From: Eubacterium sp.
GTDB taxonomy: Bacteria > Bacillota > Clostridia > Oscillospirales > Acutalibacteraceae
NCBI GenBank assembly: GCA_029059925.1
Contig: JAIDVA010000388.1
Span: 1 to 19,961 of the forward strand
DNA: 19,961 bases
Direction of reading: 5' to 3'
Shown here: positions 7,683 through 14,369 of the stretch, piece by piece
Position numbering within the stretch: the first letter of the stretch is position 1
How the letters are laid out: every line of letters starts with the position of its first letter
Position numbers and translations under genes: made by a program
Notes under the pieces: generated by a model
The model's input: the letters and a program-made list of their open reading frames with translations, nothing else
Databases searched by the model: none
What the model was told of the DNA's origin: nothing

Positions 7683-7715
7683 AATAAAGCCTACCTTTAT
7701 AAGGTAGGCTTTATT
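7683..7715. terminator. Bidirectional terminator after the kinase gene
   Basis: A 13-bp perfect stem (AATAAAGCCTACC / GGTAGGCTTTATT) with a 7-base loop and short T-runs on either side. It starts two bases after the kinase stop and lies just past the end of the minus-strand frame that stops at 7726, so it can serve both strands. Confidence 0.85.
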
Positions 7716-7725
7716 GTTATTAGAA

Positions 7726-7975
7726 TTATTTTCTATCTGCAGAATAGTTAACATATACTGATTTTTTAAACAGCATATAGTCATACTGAGGACGCCATTG
7801 ATCGCCCGTTTCACAATTACTGTCAAACATTTCCTCATCGGCACCTACATCAATCGCAGTAATACAGTTTTTCATCATCAATCCATACATTCTGAACCCA
7901 CCAACAGCTGTAGATGGACTTGCCGTCAATCTCCTTAACATCCTTACATGACTTGCACTGTTTTTTATATTTTTA
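7726..7975 (-). pseudogene. Possible frameshifted small gene
   Basis: No intact gene with a ribosome site is visible, but two adjoining pieces in different frames look protein-like. The upstream piece (7850-7972) reads KQCKSCKDVKEIDGKS, then SCWWVQNVWIDDEK and YYCD before a TGA, with Cys spacing that recalls a zinc ribbon. The downstream piece, in another frame, reads GADEEMFDSNCETGDQWRPQ and on to a stop at 7726, right beside a terminator. One frameshift near 7850 would join them. A single frame also spans 7726-7992 from a TTG, but its N-terminal part looks less like a real protein and no Shine-Dalgarno sequence precedes it. I do not recognise a family. It may be a decayed gene or chance. 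Confidence 0.3.
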
Positions 7976-8031
7976 ACGTTTTTTGTGCACAATTCATAAA
8001 AAGGATGATTATGGATAAATAGTAAAAAACA

Positions 8032-8064
8032 AATGCTCTGAGCGGTATAATTGCTCAGAGCATT
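8032..8064 (-). terminator. Terminator after the Nudix gene
   Basis: A 12-bp perfect stem (AATGCTCTGAGC / GCTCAGAGCATT) with a 9-base loop, followed on the minus strand by a six-T run (TGTTTTTTACT). It lies 8 bases beyond the Nudix stop and probably ends the apbE-to-Nudix operon. Confidence 0.88.
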
Positions 8065-8072
8065 ATATGTTA

Positions 8073-8495
8073 TTATATAAAACCTTTTTCATGAGCCTTC
8101 TTTAACAGCTCCGGTTGAATTAAAGGATACGTCCATTTTAGGGGCAAAGTATCTGTGATGATTATTTTTTCAATTTCAGAGTGAATTTCTTCAAAAGTCC
8201 TGATATCGGCATAATAAAGCATGCCAAAAGTCTCTTCTCCATCAAAGTTATCCTTAGCAGTAACAGAGTAAACGCATATCGGAGTAATATCAAAATCTAC
8301 AGCGCCTGTTTCTTCATTAAGCTCGCGTTTGGCAGTTTCGAATATGTCCTCATTCATCTCACGATGACCGCCGGGCACCTCATATGTGTCACGTTCTTTA
8401 TGCTTGCAGAAAACAAACTTTCCGTTTGCTTTAGAAATAATAACGGCAAATTTTAAAAGTGCATCATCAACCTCATCATAAAATCTGATTTGCAT
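8073..8495 (-). CDS. Nudix hydrolase
   Basis: 140 residues with a complete Nudix box, G-x5-E-x7-R-E-L-x-E-E-x-G, read from GHREMNEDIFETAK into RELNEETGA. The glutamates of the REL-x-EE part bind the metal that helps hydrolyse a nucleoside diphosphate linked to another group. The fold is otherwise typical: N-terminal strand FAVIISKANGKFVFCKHK and the VPGGH turn before the helix. The exact substrate cannot be read from sequence. The start is set by GAGGT shortly before the ATG. It begins 37 bases after the Gx-transporter gene with no terminator between, so it is probably the last gene of that operon. With flavin transfer upstream, FAD or another dinucleotide is a conceivable substrate, but that is speculation. 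Confidence 0.92.
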   Translation of the reverse strand: MQIRFYDEVDDALLKFAVIISKANGKFVFCKHKERDTYEVPGGHREMNEDIFETAKRELNEETGAVDFDITPICVYSVTAKDNFDGEETFGMLYYADIRTFEEIHSEIEKIIITDTLPLKWTYPLIQPELLKKAHEKGFI

Positions 8496-8532
8496 ATTAA
8501 CCTCGTTTCAACAATTCGAATTATTGTTTATC

Positions 8533-9039
8533 TTACATTTTATTCTTTATCTTCTCAAATCTATCAATTATTAATTTTGACACCACACCAAGCAGGAGGC
8601 CTGTTACAAGACCTGCAACAAGCAGAACAGGCAAATAATACGCAATACGAACGGTTTCCATTATCACTGCTGCAACAGCAATCTGACCTATATTATGACA
8701 GATACCGCCAAGCATACTTACACCAATAACAGACAGCTTTGTTTTTTTCGTAAGCCACATAACAACAAAACTTAGTATGCCACCGCATAGGCTATAGGCA
8801 AGACTATACATATTACCGAAGGTCAATCCTGCTAAAAATATTCTGATAACAGCTATAGCAAAGGCTTCACCGGGATTCATAATATAAAGCGCTACAACCA
8901 CAACAAGATTTGCAAGACCAAGCTTTACACCCGGTATTGCAAAATCAAACGGAATCAGGCTCTCAAGATAGCTGAAGGTAAAAGCAAGCGCCACCATCAT
9001 ACCGAAAAGAGCAATTTTCTTTGCTTTATTGTCCTTCAT
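8533..9039 (-). CDS. Gx transporter family membrane protein (Hpre_diP_synt_I family)
   Basis: 168 residues, mostly hydrophobic, with about five membrane segments. KIALFGMMVALAFTFSYLES at the start, IPGVKLGLANLVVVVALY, and the Gly-rich turns SLCGGILSF and LGGICHNIGQIAVA are typical of the family once labelled heptaprenyl diphosphate synthase component I and now Gx transporter family. The function is not firmly known; members are recurrently found with NusG-domain-II and FMN-binding proteins and ApbE, as here. The ATG at 9039 is chosen because GAGGT lies 5 bases before it; an ATG 15 bases upstream (9054) lacks a ribosome site. It is probably part of a membrane redox or small-molecule transport module. 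The Nudix gene follows in the same direction. Confidence 0.88.
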   Translation of the reverse strand: MKDNKAKKIALFGMMVALAFTFSYLESLIPFDFAIPGVKLGLANLVVVVALYIMNPGEAFAIAVIRIFLAGLTFGNMYSLAYSLCGGILSFVVMWLTKKTKLSVIGVSMLGGICHNIGQIAVAAVIMETVRIAYYLPVLLVAGLVTGLLLGVVSKLIIDRFEKIKNKM

Positions 9040-9110
9040 AAGATACCTCTTCATACATTAATAATTATTTCAGGGCAGATATAAAATCTGCCCCTGAGAA
9101 ATAAACATAC

Positions 9111-9479
9111 TTAGGCAACCGCATCAATCTGCTCGTCGCTGTTATCATCAACCACACTCACAACCACCTTGTGCGGAAGACAGATAATTGATTCACCATT
9201 CCTGCTGATTTTCTTCTGATTGGTACAAAGACCGTCAGGGCAATTTGCATCAATCATTTTTGCATAGCCATCCTTAATTACAAGTATATTCGTGCCATTG
9301 TTATCTGTTTCAATTTCACGTGTTGTATCAACATCAAGCGCAAGGGTATCCACCACTTTACCGTCAATTTCAAGTCTCACATATGCACCCGAATTATCAC
9401 TTGTTCCGTAAAGGAAAAACAAAAGTATGCCCACAACAACCGCAACAGCTGCAATTAATATAAAATCAGCTTTTTTCAT
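9111..9479 (-). CDS. NusG domain II-containing membrane-anchored protein
   Basis: 122 residues. An N-terminal membrane anchor (about 5-24, ILIAAVAVVVGILLFFLYG) is followed by an extracytoplasmic NusG_II-type beta domain with NCPDGLCTNQKKI and SIICLPHKVVV, the usual Cys-x4-Cys and C-L-P-H/N-K/R marks. Despite the name, these proteins are not transcription factors; their role is unknown, but they are commonly encoded with FMN-binding, ApbE and Gx-transporter proteins. Its ATG overlaps the stop codon of the FMN-binding gene (TAATG), and a GAGGAAG ribosome site lies inside that gene, so expression is coupled. The three cysteines could bind a metal or form a disulfide; that is inference. Confidence 0.9.
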   Translation of the reverse strand: MKKADFILIAAVAVVVGILLFFLYGTSDNSGAYVRLEIDGKVVDTLALDVDTTREIETDNNGTNILVIKDGYAKMIDANCPDGLCTNQKKISRNGESIICLPHKVVVSVVDDNSDEQIDAVA

Positions 9480-10069
9480 TACTGTGCAGCTTCCTCAGTC
9501 ACAAAATTATCAAGAACAAAGCTCTGCGCATTGTTAACAGCGTCAATAACTGCCTGAGATGATATTGTAGATTTTGCAATTGTATCAATTGTTGAGCCCT
9601 TTGATGAACTGCCTGATGCAACAACAGGAAGATATCTTCCCTCAAACTGATTCTTGAATGATGCCTCTTCAATCTTTACACCGAGATATTCTGTCTCCTC
9701 CTGATGAAGAATATCAATAGCACACACAAGTCCGCCATCGGCAGAAATCGTTGTTGTCATTTCAATAGGAACCTCCTGATTATAACCGACAGTTGTTCCT
9801 TCAACAATATAAGCAACAAGGTTGTCTGATGCATCATATGCCTCTTTAACAGACACAACATTATAATCAGCTGTGTTCATAGAAGCGATATTAACATCCT
9901 TTGTAGATGCAATAGTAAAGCCAACCTCAACAGGTTCGTTATACTTAGCGTTTGCAGCATCATACAAGGCCCTTGAGCCGAATATAACACCAACGCAAAC
10001 AACAATCATAACTGCAAGAGAAATAAGCCATGTCATTGATTTTGGATTAAAATGTGCCTTTTTACTCAT
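9479..10069 (-). CDS. FMN-binding domain membrane protein
   Basis: 196 residues. One N-terminal membrane segment (about 13-32, MTWLISLAVMIVVCVGVIFG) places the rest outside the cytoplasm. The FMN-binding domain resembles RnfG: VAYIVEGTTVGYNQEVPIEM, SADGGLVCAIDILHQEETEY and the C-terminal DTIAKSTISSQAVIDAVNNA. In RnfG-type proteins the last motif is D-x-x-S-G-A-T-x-T, whose Thr is covalently linked to FMN. Here it reads A-K-S-T, with Thr168 at the expected place but Gly and Ala replaced, so covalent loading is plausible but not assured. It lies just downstream of apbE, the expected flavin transferase, and has a GAGG ribosome site. It probably relays electrons at the outer membrane face. Confidence 0.88.
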   Translation of the reverse strand: MSKKAHFNPKSMTWLISLAVMIVVCVGVIFGSRALYDAANAKYNEPVEVGFTIASTKDVNIASMNTADYNVVSVKEAYDASDNLVAYIVEGTTVGYNQEVPIEMTTTISADGGLVCAIDILHQEETEYLGVKIEEASFKNQFEGRYLPVVASGSSSKGSTIDTIAKSTISSQAVIDAVNNAQSFVLDNFVTEEAAQ

Positions 10070-10116
10070 AATAAGTACCTCATTTTCTGATATATTAATT
10101 TACTGAATTCAATTGT

Positions 10117-11166
10117 TTATTCCACATAGTTTTTAAAGCCTGTGCTGTAATGTTCGTTATAATCCTTATCAACCCAGACTGCCTCAACACCATCCATTCC
10201 ATCAACCATAGCCATTCCCTGCTCAATGGGCATATTGAAAAGTGTTGTCGAAAGTGCATCACCAAGTGCTGAATCATCACATATCACAGAGACACTTGCC
10301 ATATAATCACTCGGCATAAGCGTATCAGGATTAATGATATGACAATATTTTTTGCCATCAACAGTATAATAACGCTGATAGTCACCGCTTGTTACCACTG
10401 ATAAATCGGTAATTTTTACATTCGCAAGGTAATCCTTGACTGATGTATCAGGATACTCAATGGCAATATTCCACAGTGTTTTGCCGTCATCCTCCTTATA
10501 GCCGAAGGTGCAGATATTGCCGCCGATACTTATAGCCGCCGAGGTCCACAGATTTTCTTTTGCCCAACTGCATATTTCACGCACAGCATAGCCCTTAGCA
10601 ACAGCGCCGACATCCAGCCTCAGCTGAGGATCTGAAAAATAAACAGTACTGTTTTCCTTATCAATAATAAGGCTGTCAAAATCTGTATGGACTGCTGCAG
10701 CCTCAAGCTCCTGTATATCCGGAAGTGCTGCCTCGTCAGGATTATCAATACCATGCTGACGGCTGTTGTGCCAAATTCTTAATACCGAACCAAAGCATAC
10801 ATTTGTCTTGCCATCGCTCAAATCGTAAACATATTTACAATATTCCAGCAAATCTACAATTCTGCTGTCAACCTTAACAGGACCGTCCTTCGCTTGTTGA
10901 TTAAGCGTGTAAAGATTTACCATACCATCATATGAATTATAAATGTCAAAAAGCTTATCATATTCCGCAAGTCTATTATAAAACTGTTCGTAATGCTCAT
11001 CAAATGCCTTCTCACTTGTGTCATAGGCAATTACAGTGGAATATGTATCAAACAAATCAAGAAAGCTCGATTGATACCGTTCCTTTTTATTCATGCCCAA
11101 ATTACTGCACGAACAACAGGAAAGCATTATAACTGCGGACAAAACCAAACAAAAAATTTTTTTCAT
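10117..11166 (-). CDS. apbE: ApbE-type FAD:protein FMN transferase (lipoprotein)
   Basis: 349 residues, the normal family length. ApbE cleaves FAD and attaches FMN to a Thr of target proteins such as RnfG and RnfD. Family motifs include FDTYSTVIAYD, RLDVGAVAKGYAVREI (Asp185 onward), SIGGNICTFG, and the metal-binding SALGDALSTTLFNM near the end. The start MKKIFCLVLSAVIMLSCCSC is a lipoprotein-type signal peptide; Cys17, Cys18 or Cys20 could be the lipidated residue. The enzyme would therefore work on the outer membrane face. No Shine-Dalgarno sequence precedes the ATG; instead a near-perfect promoter ends 9 bases upstream, suggesting a leaderless mRNA. An in-frame start further upstream would lie within that promoter. 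It heads the operon of the FMN-binding and NusG-II proteins. Confidence 0.95.
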   Translation of the reverse strand: MKKIFCLVLSAVIMLSCCSCSNLGMNKKERYQSSFLDLFDTYSTVIAYDTSEKAFDEHYEQFYNRLAEYDKLFDIYNSYDGMVNLYTLNQQAKDGPVKVDSRIVDLLEYCKYVYDLSDGKTNVCFGSVLRIWHNSRQHGIDNPDEAALPDIQELEAAAVHTDFDSLIIDKENSTVYFSDPQLRLDVGAVAKGYAVREICSWAKENLWTSAAISIGGNICTFGYKEDDGKTLWNIAIEYPDTSVKDYLANVKITDLSVVTSGDYQRYYTVDGKKYCHIINPDTLMPSDYMASVSVICDDSALGDALSTTLFNMPIEQGMAMVDGMDGVEAVWVDKDYNEHYSTGFKNYVE

Positions 11167-11175
11167 AACAATATG

Positions 11176-11204
11176 ATTATAGCAGAAAAGTAATACACTT
11201 GCAA
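11176..11204 (-). promoter_or_regulatory. Promoter of the apbE operon, apparently leaderless
   Basis: On the minus strand TTGCAA (11199-11204), a 17-base spacer and a consensus TATAAT (11176-11181). The start point expected 6-7 bases after the -10 box falls at about 11169-11170, only 3-4 bases before the ATG at 11166. Confidence 0.65.
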
Positions 11205-11300
11205 CTAAAAACATAATAATTTAAACAACGCATCTTTATTCACAATTCACAAATATTTTCAAAAATAAGAATGAAATATAGGACTTTCGTCTAATTTTTC

Positions 11301-11329
11301 TTGTAAATCAAAGATTATACTGTTATAAT
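11301..11329 (+). promoter_or_regulatory. Promoter of the sugar symporter gene
   Basis: TTGTAA (11301-11306), a 17-base spacer and a consensus TATAAT (11324-11329). The predicted start (about 11336) coincides with the left arm of the long inverted repeat that bounds the leader. Divergent from the apbE promoter, with about 100 bases between them. Confidence 0.65.
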
Positions 11330-11333
11330 CAAA

Positions 11334-11464
11334 TTAGGCAATGAATAGAAATCCGAACCTGCCCCAAATGCAGGAATACTTTCCGTATTCCGAGTATTTT
11401 TAACACAAAGTAAGGGCAAATCAGCTTATTTCAACCACAGTTCGGATTTCTATTCATTGCCTAA
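11334..11464 (+). repeat. 131-base leader element bounded by a perfect 25-bp inverted repeat
   Basis: Bases 11334-11358 are the exact reverse complement of 11440-11464. The left arm includes GGCAATGAATAGAAATCC and the right arm ends at the two A just before the GGGGG ribosome site (11465-11469) of the symporter gene. Inside are two more hairpins: CTGC/GCAG (11359-11373) with loop CCCAAAT, and GAATAC/GTATTC (11374-11390) with loop TTTCC; the remaining 49 bases have no obvious fold. Because the promoter puts the transcript start at the left arm, the mRNA leader would be one closed multi-stem structure. Alternatives are a regulatory RNA or a MITE-like palindromic element. It matches no riboswitch class that I recognise. 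Confidence 0.75.
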
Positions 11465-11477
11465 GGGGGTAATATAG

Positions 11478-12968
11478 ATGTCTAACAGCGTAAGAACATA
11501 TACTGCCAAAGAGCGAAATATGTATCTGCTTGGACTTGCAGGGCAAAATATGATTTACAATATTATCGGCACAGGACTTTATTTTTATTTCCAATCGGTA
11601 ATATTTATTCCTGCAATGGCAATCAGCATTTTTATGGCAGTTGCACGAGTATGGGATGCAATAAATGATCCTATGATGGGCACAATTGTTGACAAAACGA
11701 ATACCAAGTGGGGCAAGTGTCGTCCGTATCTTTTATTTGTTCCTCCTATTATTCTTGTAATCACGATTGCAACTTTCCTAAACGGCACCTACAGCTCAGC
11801 AAACTCAGCAACACAGAATGTGCTGATCGTCGGCTGGGCAGCAGTATCTTACATACTATGGGGAATGGTATACACGATTGGTGATATTCCGCTCTGGGGT
11901 GTAACATCAAGAATGACCGAGATTGAAAAGGATCGTGCATCTATTCTGTCCTTCGCAAGAATTGCCGCAGGACTTGGTGCAGGCATAGTACTTTTATCAA
12001 TCACACCTGTATCGCAGTCAGTCGGTCAAATGCTTGAAGAAAAGATAGGCTCTGTAGCAAAATCACAGCAATACGGCTTTATTATCGTAGCCACAATTTT
12101 TGCATTTATAGGCTGTGGATTATTTCAGCTGACAGGTATTTTTGTACGCGAGCGAGTTCCGTCGAAGGCAGAAAATATCAGCTTTAAAGAAAATATCAAA
12201 ATAATGTGGGGCAATAAACCTTTCAGAAAGCAGCTTATAAGCGGAATTCTTCGTTCACCTATGCAGACGCTTTTGTCAATTGCCATGACATTGGTATCAT
12301 ATTATTACGGCAACTATTTCGGCAATTATATGCTTTACATAGTTATTCTTGGCGGTGCAGTATTCGGCGGACAGTTTGTTGCAATGGCATTTGTGCCAAA
12401 GCTTATGGAAAAGTATGAGAAAACCAAGCTTTATATCGGTTCGACTCTTATGGGCGCAATACCATTTGCATTAATGTTCCCTATTTACAAAATGGCACCA
12501 CAGGATCTTGATAAGCCAATCTGGCTTGTTGTGCTGTTTATAGTATTTGCACTTGCAGGTGCAGGTATGGGTGCATTGACTGTTCTTCAGTCTGTAATGA
12601 TTGCAGATGCAGTTGACTACGAAGAATACCACAAGGGATTCCGTCCCGACGGTGTTTTCTTCTCAGGTCAGTCATTTATTACAAAGCTTTCAGCAGGTAT
12701 CAGCTCAATTATTCAGGGTATCGGTTATTCAATTGTAGGTTTCAGCGGCGATAATGTTAATGCCTGTAACGAAGCACTGCGTGCAGGTGCATCATTCAAA
12801 ACCGACTTTGAGCCATATGCAGCAATGATGTTCTTCCTTTGCTCGATACCACCTGCAATCGGCTTATTCCTTTCTGTAATTCCAATGAAGAATTACGGTA
12901 TGACAGACAGCGAGCATCGCTCAATGCTTGAGTCTTTGGTAAAAAGACGCAATGAAAATAAAGATTAA
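11478..12968 (+). CDS. GPH-family glycoside/sugar:cation symporter (MFS)
   Basis: 496 residues with about 12 membrane segments. The family marks of glycoside-pentoside-hexuronide:cation symporters (MelB/UidB/XylP type) are clear: VWDAINDPMMGTIVDKTNTK followed by WGKCRPYLLF in the first loops, and IADAVDYEEYHKGFRPDGVF with SGQSFITKLS near the C-terminus. These carriers take up sugars or glycosides with sodium or protons; the substrate cannot be told from sequence, and no glycoside hydrolase is nearby as a clue. The start is set by GGGGG 8 bases before the ATG. The gene is transcribed alone, between a promoter with a highly structured leader and a terminator. It separates the two flavin-related clusters and looks functionally unrelated to them. 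Confidence 0.93.
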   Translation: MSNSVRTYTAKERNMYLLGLAGQNMIYNIIGTGLYFYFQSVIFIPAMAISIFMAVARVWDAINDPMMGTIVDKTNTKWGKCRPYLLFVPPIILVITIATFLNGTYSSANSATQNVLIVGWAAVSYILWGMVYTIGDIPLWGVTSRMTEIEKDRASILSFARIAAGLGAGIVLLSITPVSQSVGQMLEEKIGSVAKSQQYGFIIVATIFAFIGCGLFQLTGIFVRERVPSKAENISFKENIKIMWGNKPFRKQLISGILRSPMQTLLSIAMTLVSYYYGNYFGNYMLYIVILGGAVFGGQFVAMAFVPKLMEKYEKTKLYIGSTLMGAIPFALMFPIYKMAPQDLDKPIWLVVLFIVFALAGAGMGALTVLQSVMIADAVDYEEYHKGFRPDGVFFSGQSFITKLSAGISSIIQGIGYSIVGFSGDNVNACNEALRAGASFKTDFEPYAAMMFFLCSIPPAIGLFLSVIPMKNYGMTDSEHRSMLESLVKRRNENKD

Positions 12969-12983
12969 TTAAATATTGACAAC

Positions 12984-13008
12984 AGAGGACAGATTCAATC
13001 TGTCCTCT
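12984..13008 (+). terminator. Terminator of the symporter gene
   Basis: An 11-bp perfect stem (AGAGGACAGAT / ATCTGTCCTCT) with a 3-base loop, followed by TATTTTAT. It lies 15 bases after the symporter stop. Confidence 0.87.
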
Positions 13009-13043
13009 TATTTTATCAAAAACGTATATAGAAATTATTGTTT

Positions 13044-13118
13044 ATCGTAGGGGCAAACATTGTTTGCCCGTGGGCACAACGATAATGTTGGCGGGTGCAC
13101 ACTGTACGCCCCTACGAT
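13044..13118. repeat. REP-like intergenic palindromic element
   Basis: An 11-bp outer inverted repeat (ATCGTAGGGGC at 13044-13054 and GCCCCTACGAT at 13108-13118) encloses an inner hairpin (GGGCAAAC / GTTTGCCC, 13051-13069) and a second GC-rich imperfect stem around GGGCACAAC and GTTGGCGGGTGC. The GTAGGGGC...GCCCCTAC layout resembles palindromic intergenic repeats that occur in many copies in clostridial genomes. It is far more GC-rich than the sequence around it. It lies between two convergent terminators. Confidence 0.7.
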
Positions 13119-13171
13119 GCAAAATGAAACACCGTTTAATACGTTAAACATAATTTATAGGATTGCAAAAG

Positions 13172-13201
13172 ACACGGCTGCCTTTCTCAAGACAGCCGTG
13201 T
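13172..13201 (-). terminator. Terminator of the lipoprotein gene
   Basis: A 9-bp perfect stem (ACACGGCTG / CAGCCGTGT) with a 12-base loop, followed on the minus strand by CTTTTG. It lies 31 bases after the lipoprotein stop. Confidence 0.75.
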
Positions 13202-13232
13202 AATTATTTTGTACCAAATATTAAATTATTGG

Positions 13233-14225
13233 TTAAACAGTTGCAGCTGCTGCTACTGCCTCAACAATAGAGCTTACAATAATTGTGCAGCCAGCTTTAA
13301 GGTCCTCTGCAGCCGGATATCCGTCCTCACCTACAGCAGCAGTGATTTCAGCAGCAGTCTTGCCCTTAGCAAACTCCTCAAAAGCAGCAGCCTGCTCATA
13401 CCACTCTTTACCAATACCTGTAGCCTCAGATACGCCCTTCATATTGTAGTCGTCCTTAAGTTCTTTCTTTGTAATGAAAGTGCCCTCGGCAACTGTGAAC
13501 TTACCGTCAGCAATTGTGCACTTCGCCTGTGATGCATCGATTAAGCATGATGTAATCTTGCCATCAGCATCAAGTGTAACAACTGCATAGTTTGAATCGT
13601 ACTGAAGATTCTCTTCATTGCTCTCATAATACTTCTCAGTAGTAACCTTAAGTTTAAGTGTATCTGTTGAAGATGCACCGAGATCCTGTGCACTGGTTAC
13701 AGCATTAGCAACAGCCTTAGCAATATTGCCAACATGCATTGTGCAGCCTGCGATAAGGTCTGAGCCTTCAGCAGGATAACCTTCTTCGTTTACAACAGCT
13801 GTAATCTCATCAGCAGTCTTGCCCTTAGCAAACTCCTCAAAAGCAGCAATCTGCTCGAACCATTCTTTACCGATTGGAGATGCAGGTCTCATATTATAAT
13901 CATCCTGCTTCTCAAGCTTTGTTCTGAGGTCTTCAACATCACCTGCATTAACAGCAAGGTCAGGCTTTGTCTGAGCCTCGTCGATTTTACAGTCGATAAT
14001 CTTTCCATCAGCATCAACAAGAACCGCTGCACAAACTGAATCGATTGTGAGAGTTGTGTCCTTAACATCCTCGATTGTGCTTATTACAGCATAACCTGTT
14101 TTTGCAGCTGCAGCATCTGTGCCTGACGGAGTGTCAGTATCTGCATCGCCTTTGCTGCAAGCAGCGAAAGAACCTGCAAGAACACAAGCAAGACCAACTG
14201 CAAGAATTTTCTTCATCTTAGTCAT
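13233..14225 (-). CDS. Lipoprotein with two tandem FMN-binding-like domains
   Basis: 330 residues. The N-terminus is a lipoprotein signal (MKKILAVGLACVLAGSFAAC, likely lipidated at Cys23), then an Asp/Thr/Ala-rich linker. Two similar domains follow (about 44-180 and 190-330). Each has a strand with D-A-D-G-K-I-x-x-C, a D-D-Y-N-M stretch, a G-K-E-W-[FY]-E-Q-x-A-A-F-E-E-F-A-K-G-K-T helix, a E-[ED]-G-Y-P-A motif, and near the end L-I-A-G-C-T or L-K-A-G-C-T followed by a helix. The last motif (Thr162 and Thr314) lines up with the S-G-A-T flavinylation site of RnfG, so I infer divergent FMN-binding domains. Each domain also keeps two cysteines. The start is set by AAGGAG 8 bases upstream; it has its own promoter and terminator behind the Rnf operon. 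An outer-face electron carrier is likely. Confidence 0.75.
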   Translation of the reverse strand: MTKMKKILAVGLACVLAGSFAACSKGDADTDTPSGTDAAAAKTGYAVISTIEDVKDTTLTIDSVCAAVLVDADGKIIDCKIDEAQTKPDLAVNAGDVEDLRTKLEKQDDYNMRPASPIGKEWFEQIAAFEEFAKGKTADEITAVVNEEGYPAEGSDLIAGCTMHVGNIAKAVANAVTSAQDLGASSTDTLKLKVTTEKYYESNEENLQYDSNYAVVTLDADGKITSCLIDASQAKCTIADGKFTVAEGTFITKKELKDDYNMKGVSEATGIGKEWYEQAAAFEEFAKGKTAAEITAAVGEDGYPAAEDLKAGCTIIVSSIVEAVAAAATV

Positions 14226-14265
14226 AAAAATTTCTCCTTAAGTTAATTGTACATAGTACGTGTAT

Positions 14266-14294
14266 ATAATATATTAATTTCCACAGATTGTCAA
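14266..14294 (-). promoter_or_regulatory. Promoter of the lipoprotein gene
   Basis: On the minus strand a perfect TTGACA (14289-14294), a 17-base spacer and TATTAT (14266-14271). Transcription would start near 14259, giving a leader of about 34 bases with the AAGGAG site. The gene can thus be expressed separately from rnfCDGEAB. Confidence 0.65.
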
Positions 14295-14369
14295 TGTTTT
14301 ATCAATATTTTATTAACACTTTAAAGTGTCATTCAAACAAATTGATAAAAATATAACGGAAATAATATA

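Noticed and set aside
14316..14329. A perfect 14-base palindrome (ACACTTTAAAGTGT) after rnfB, considered as the rnf terminator.
   Set aside because: It has no free loop, a short weak stem and no T-run; it might be an operator or chance.
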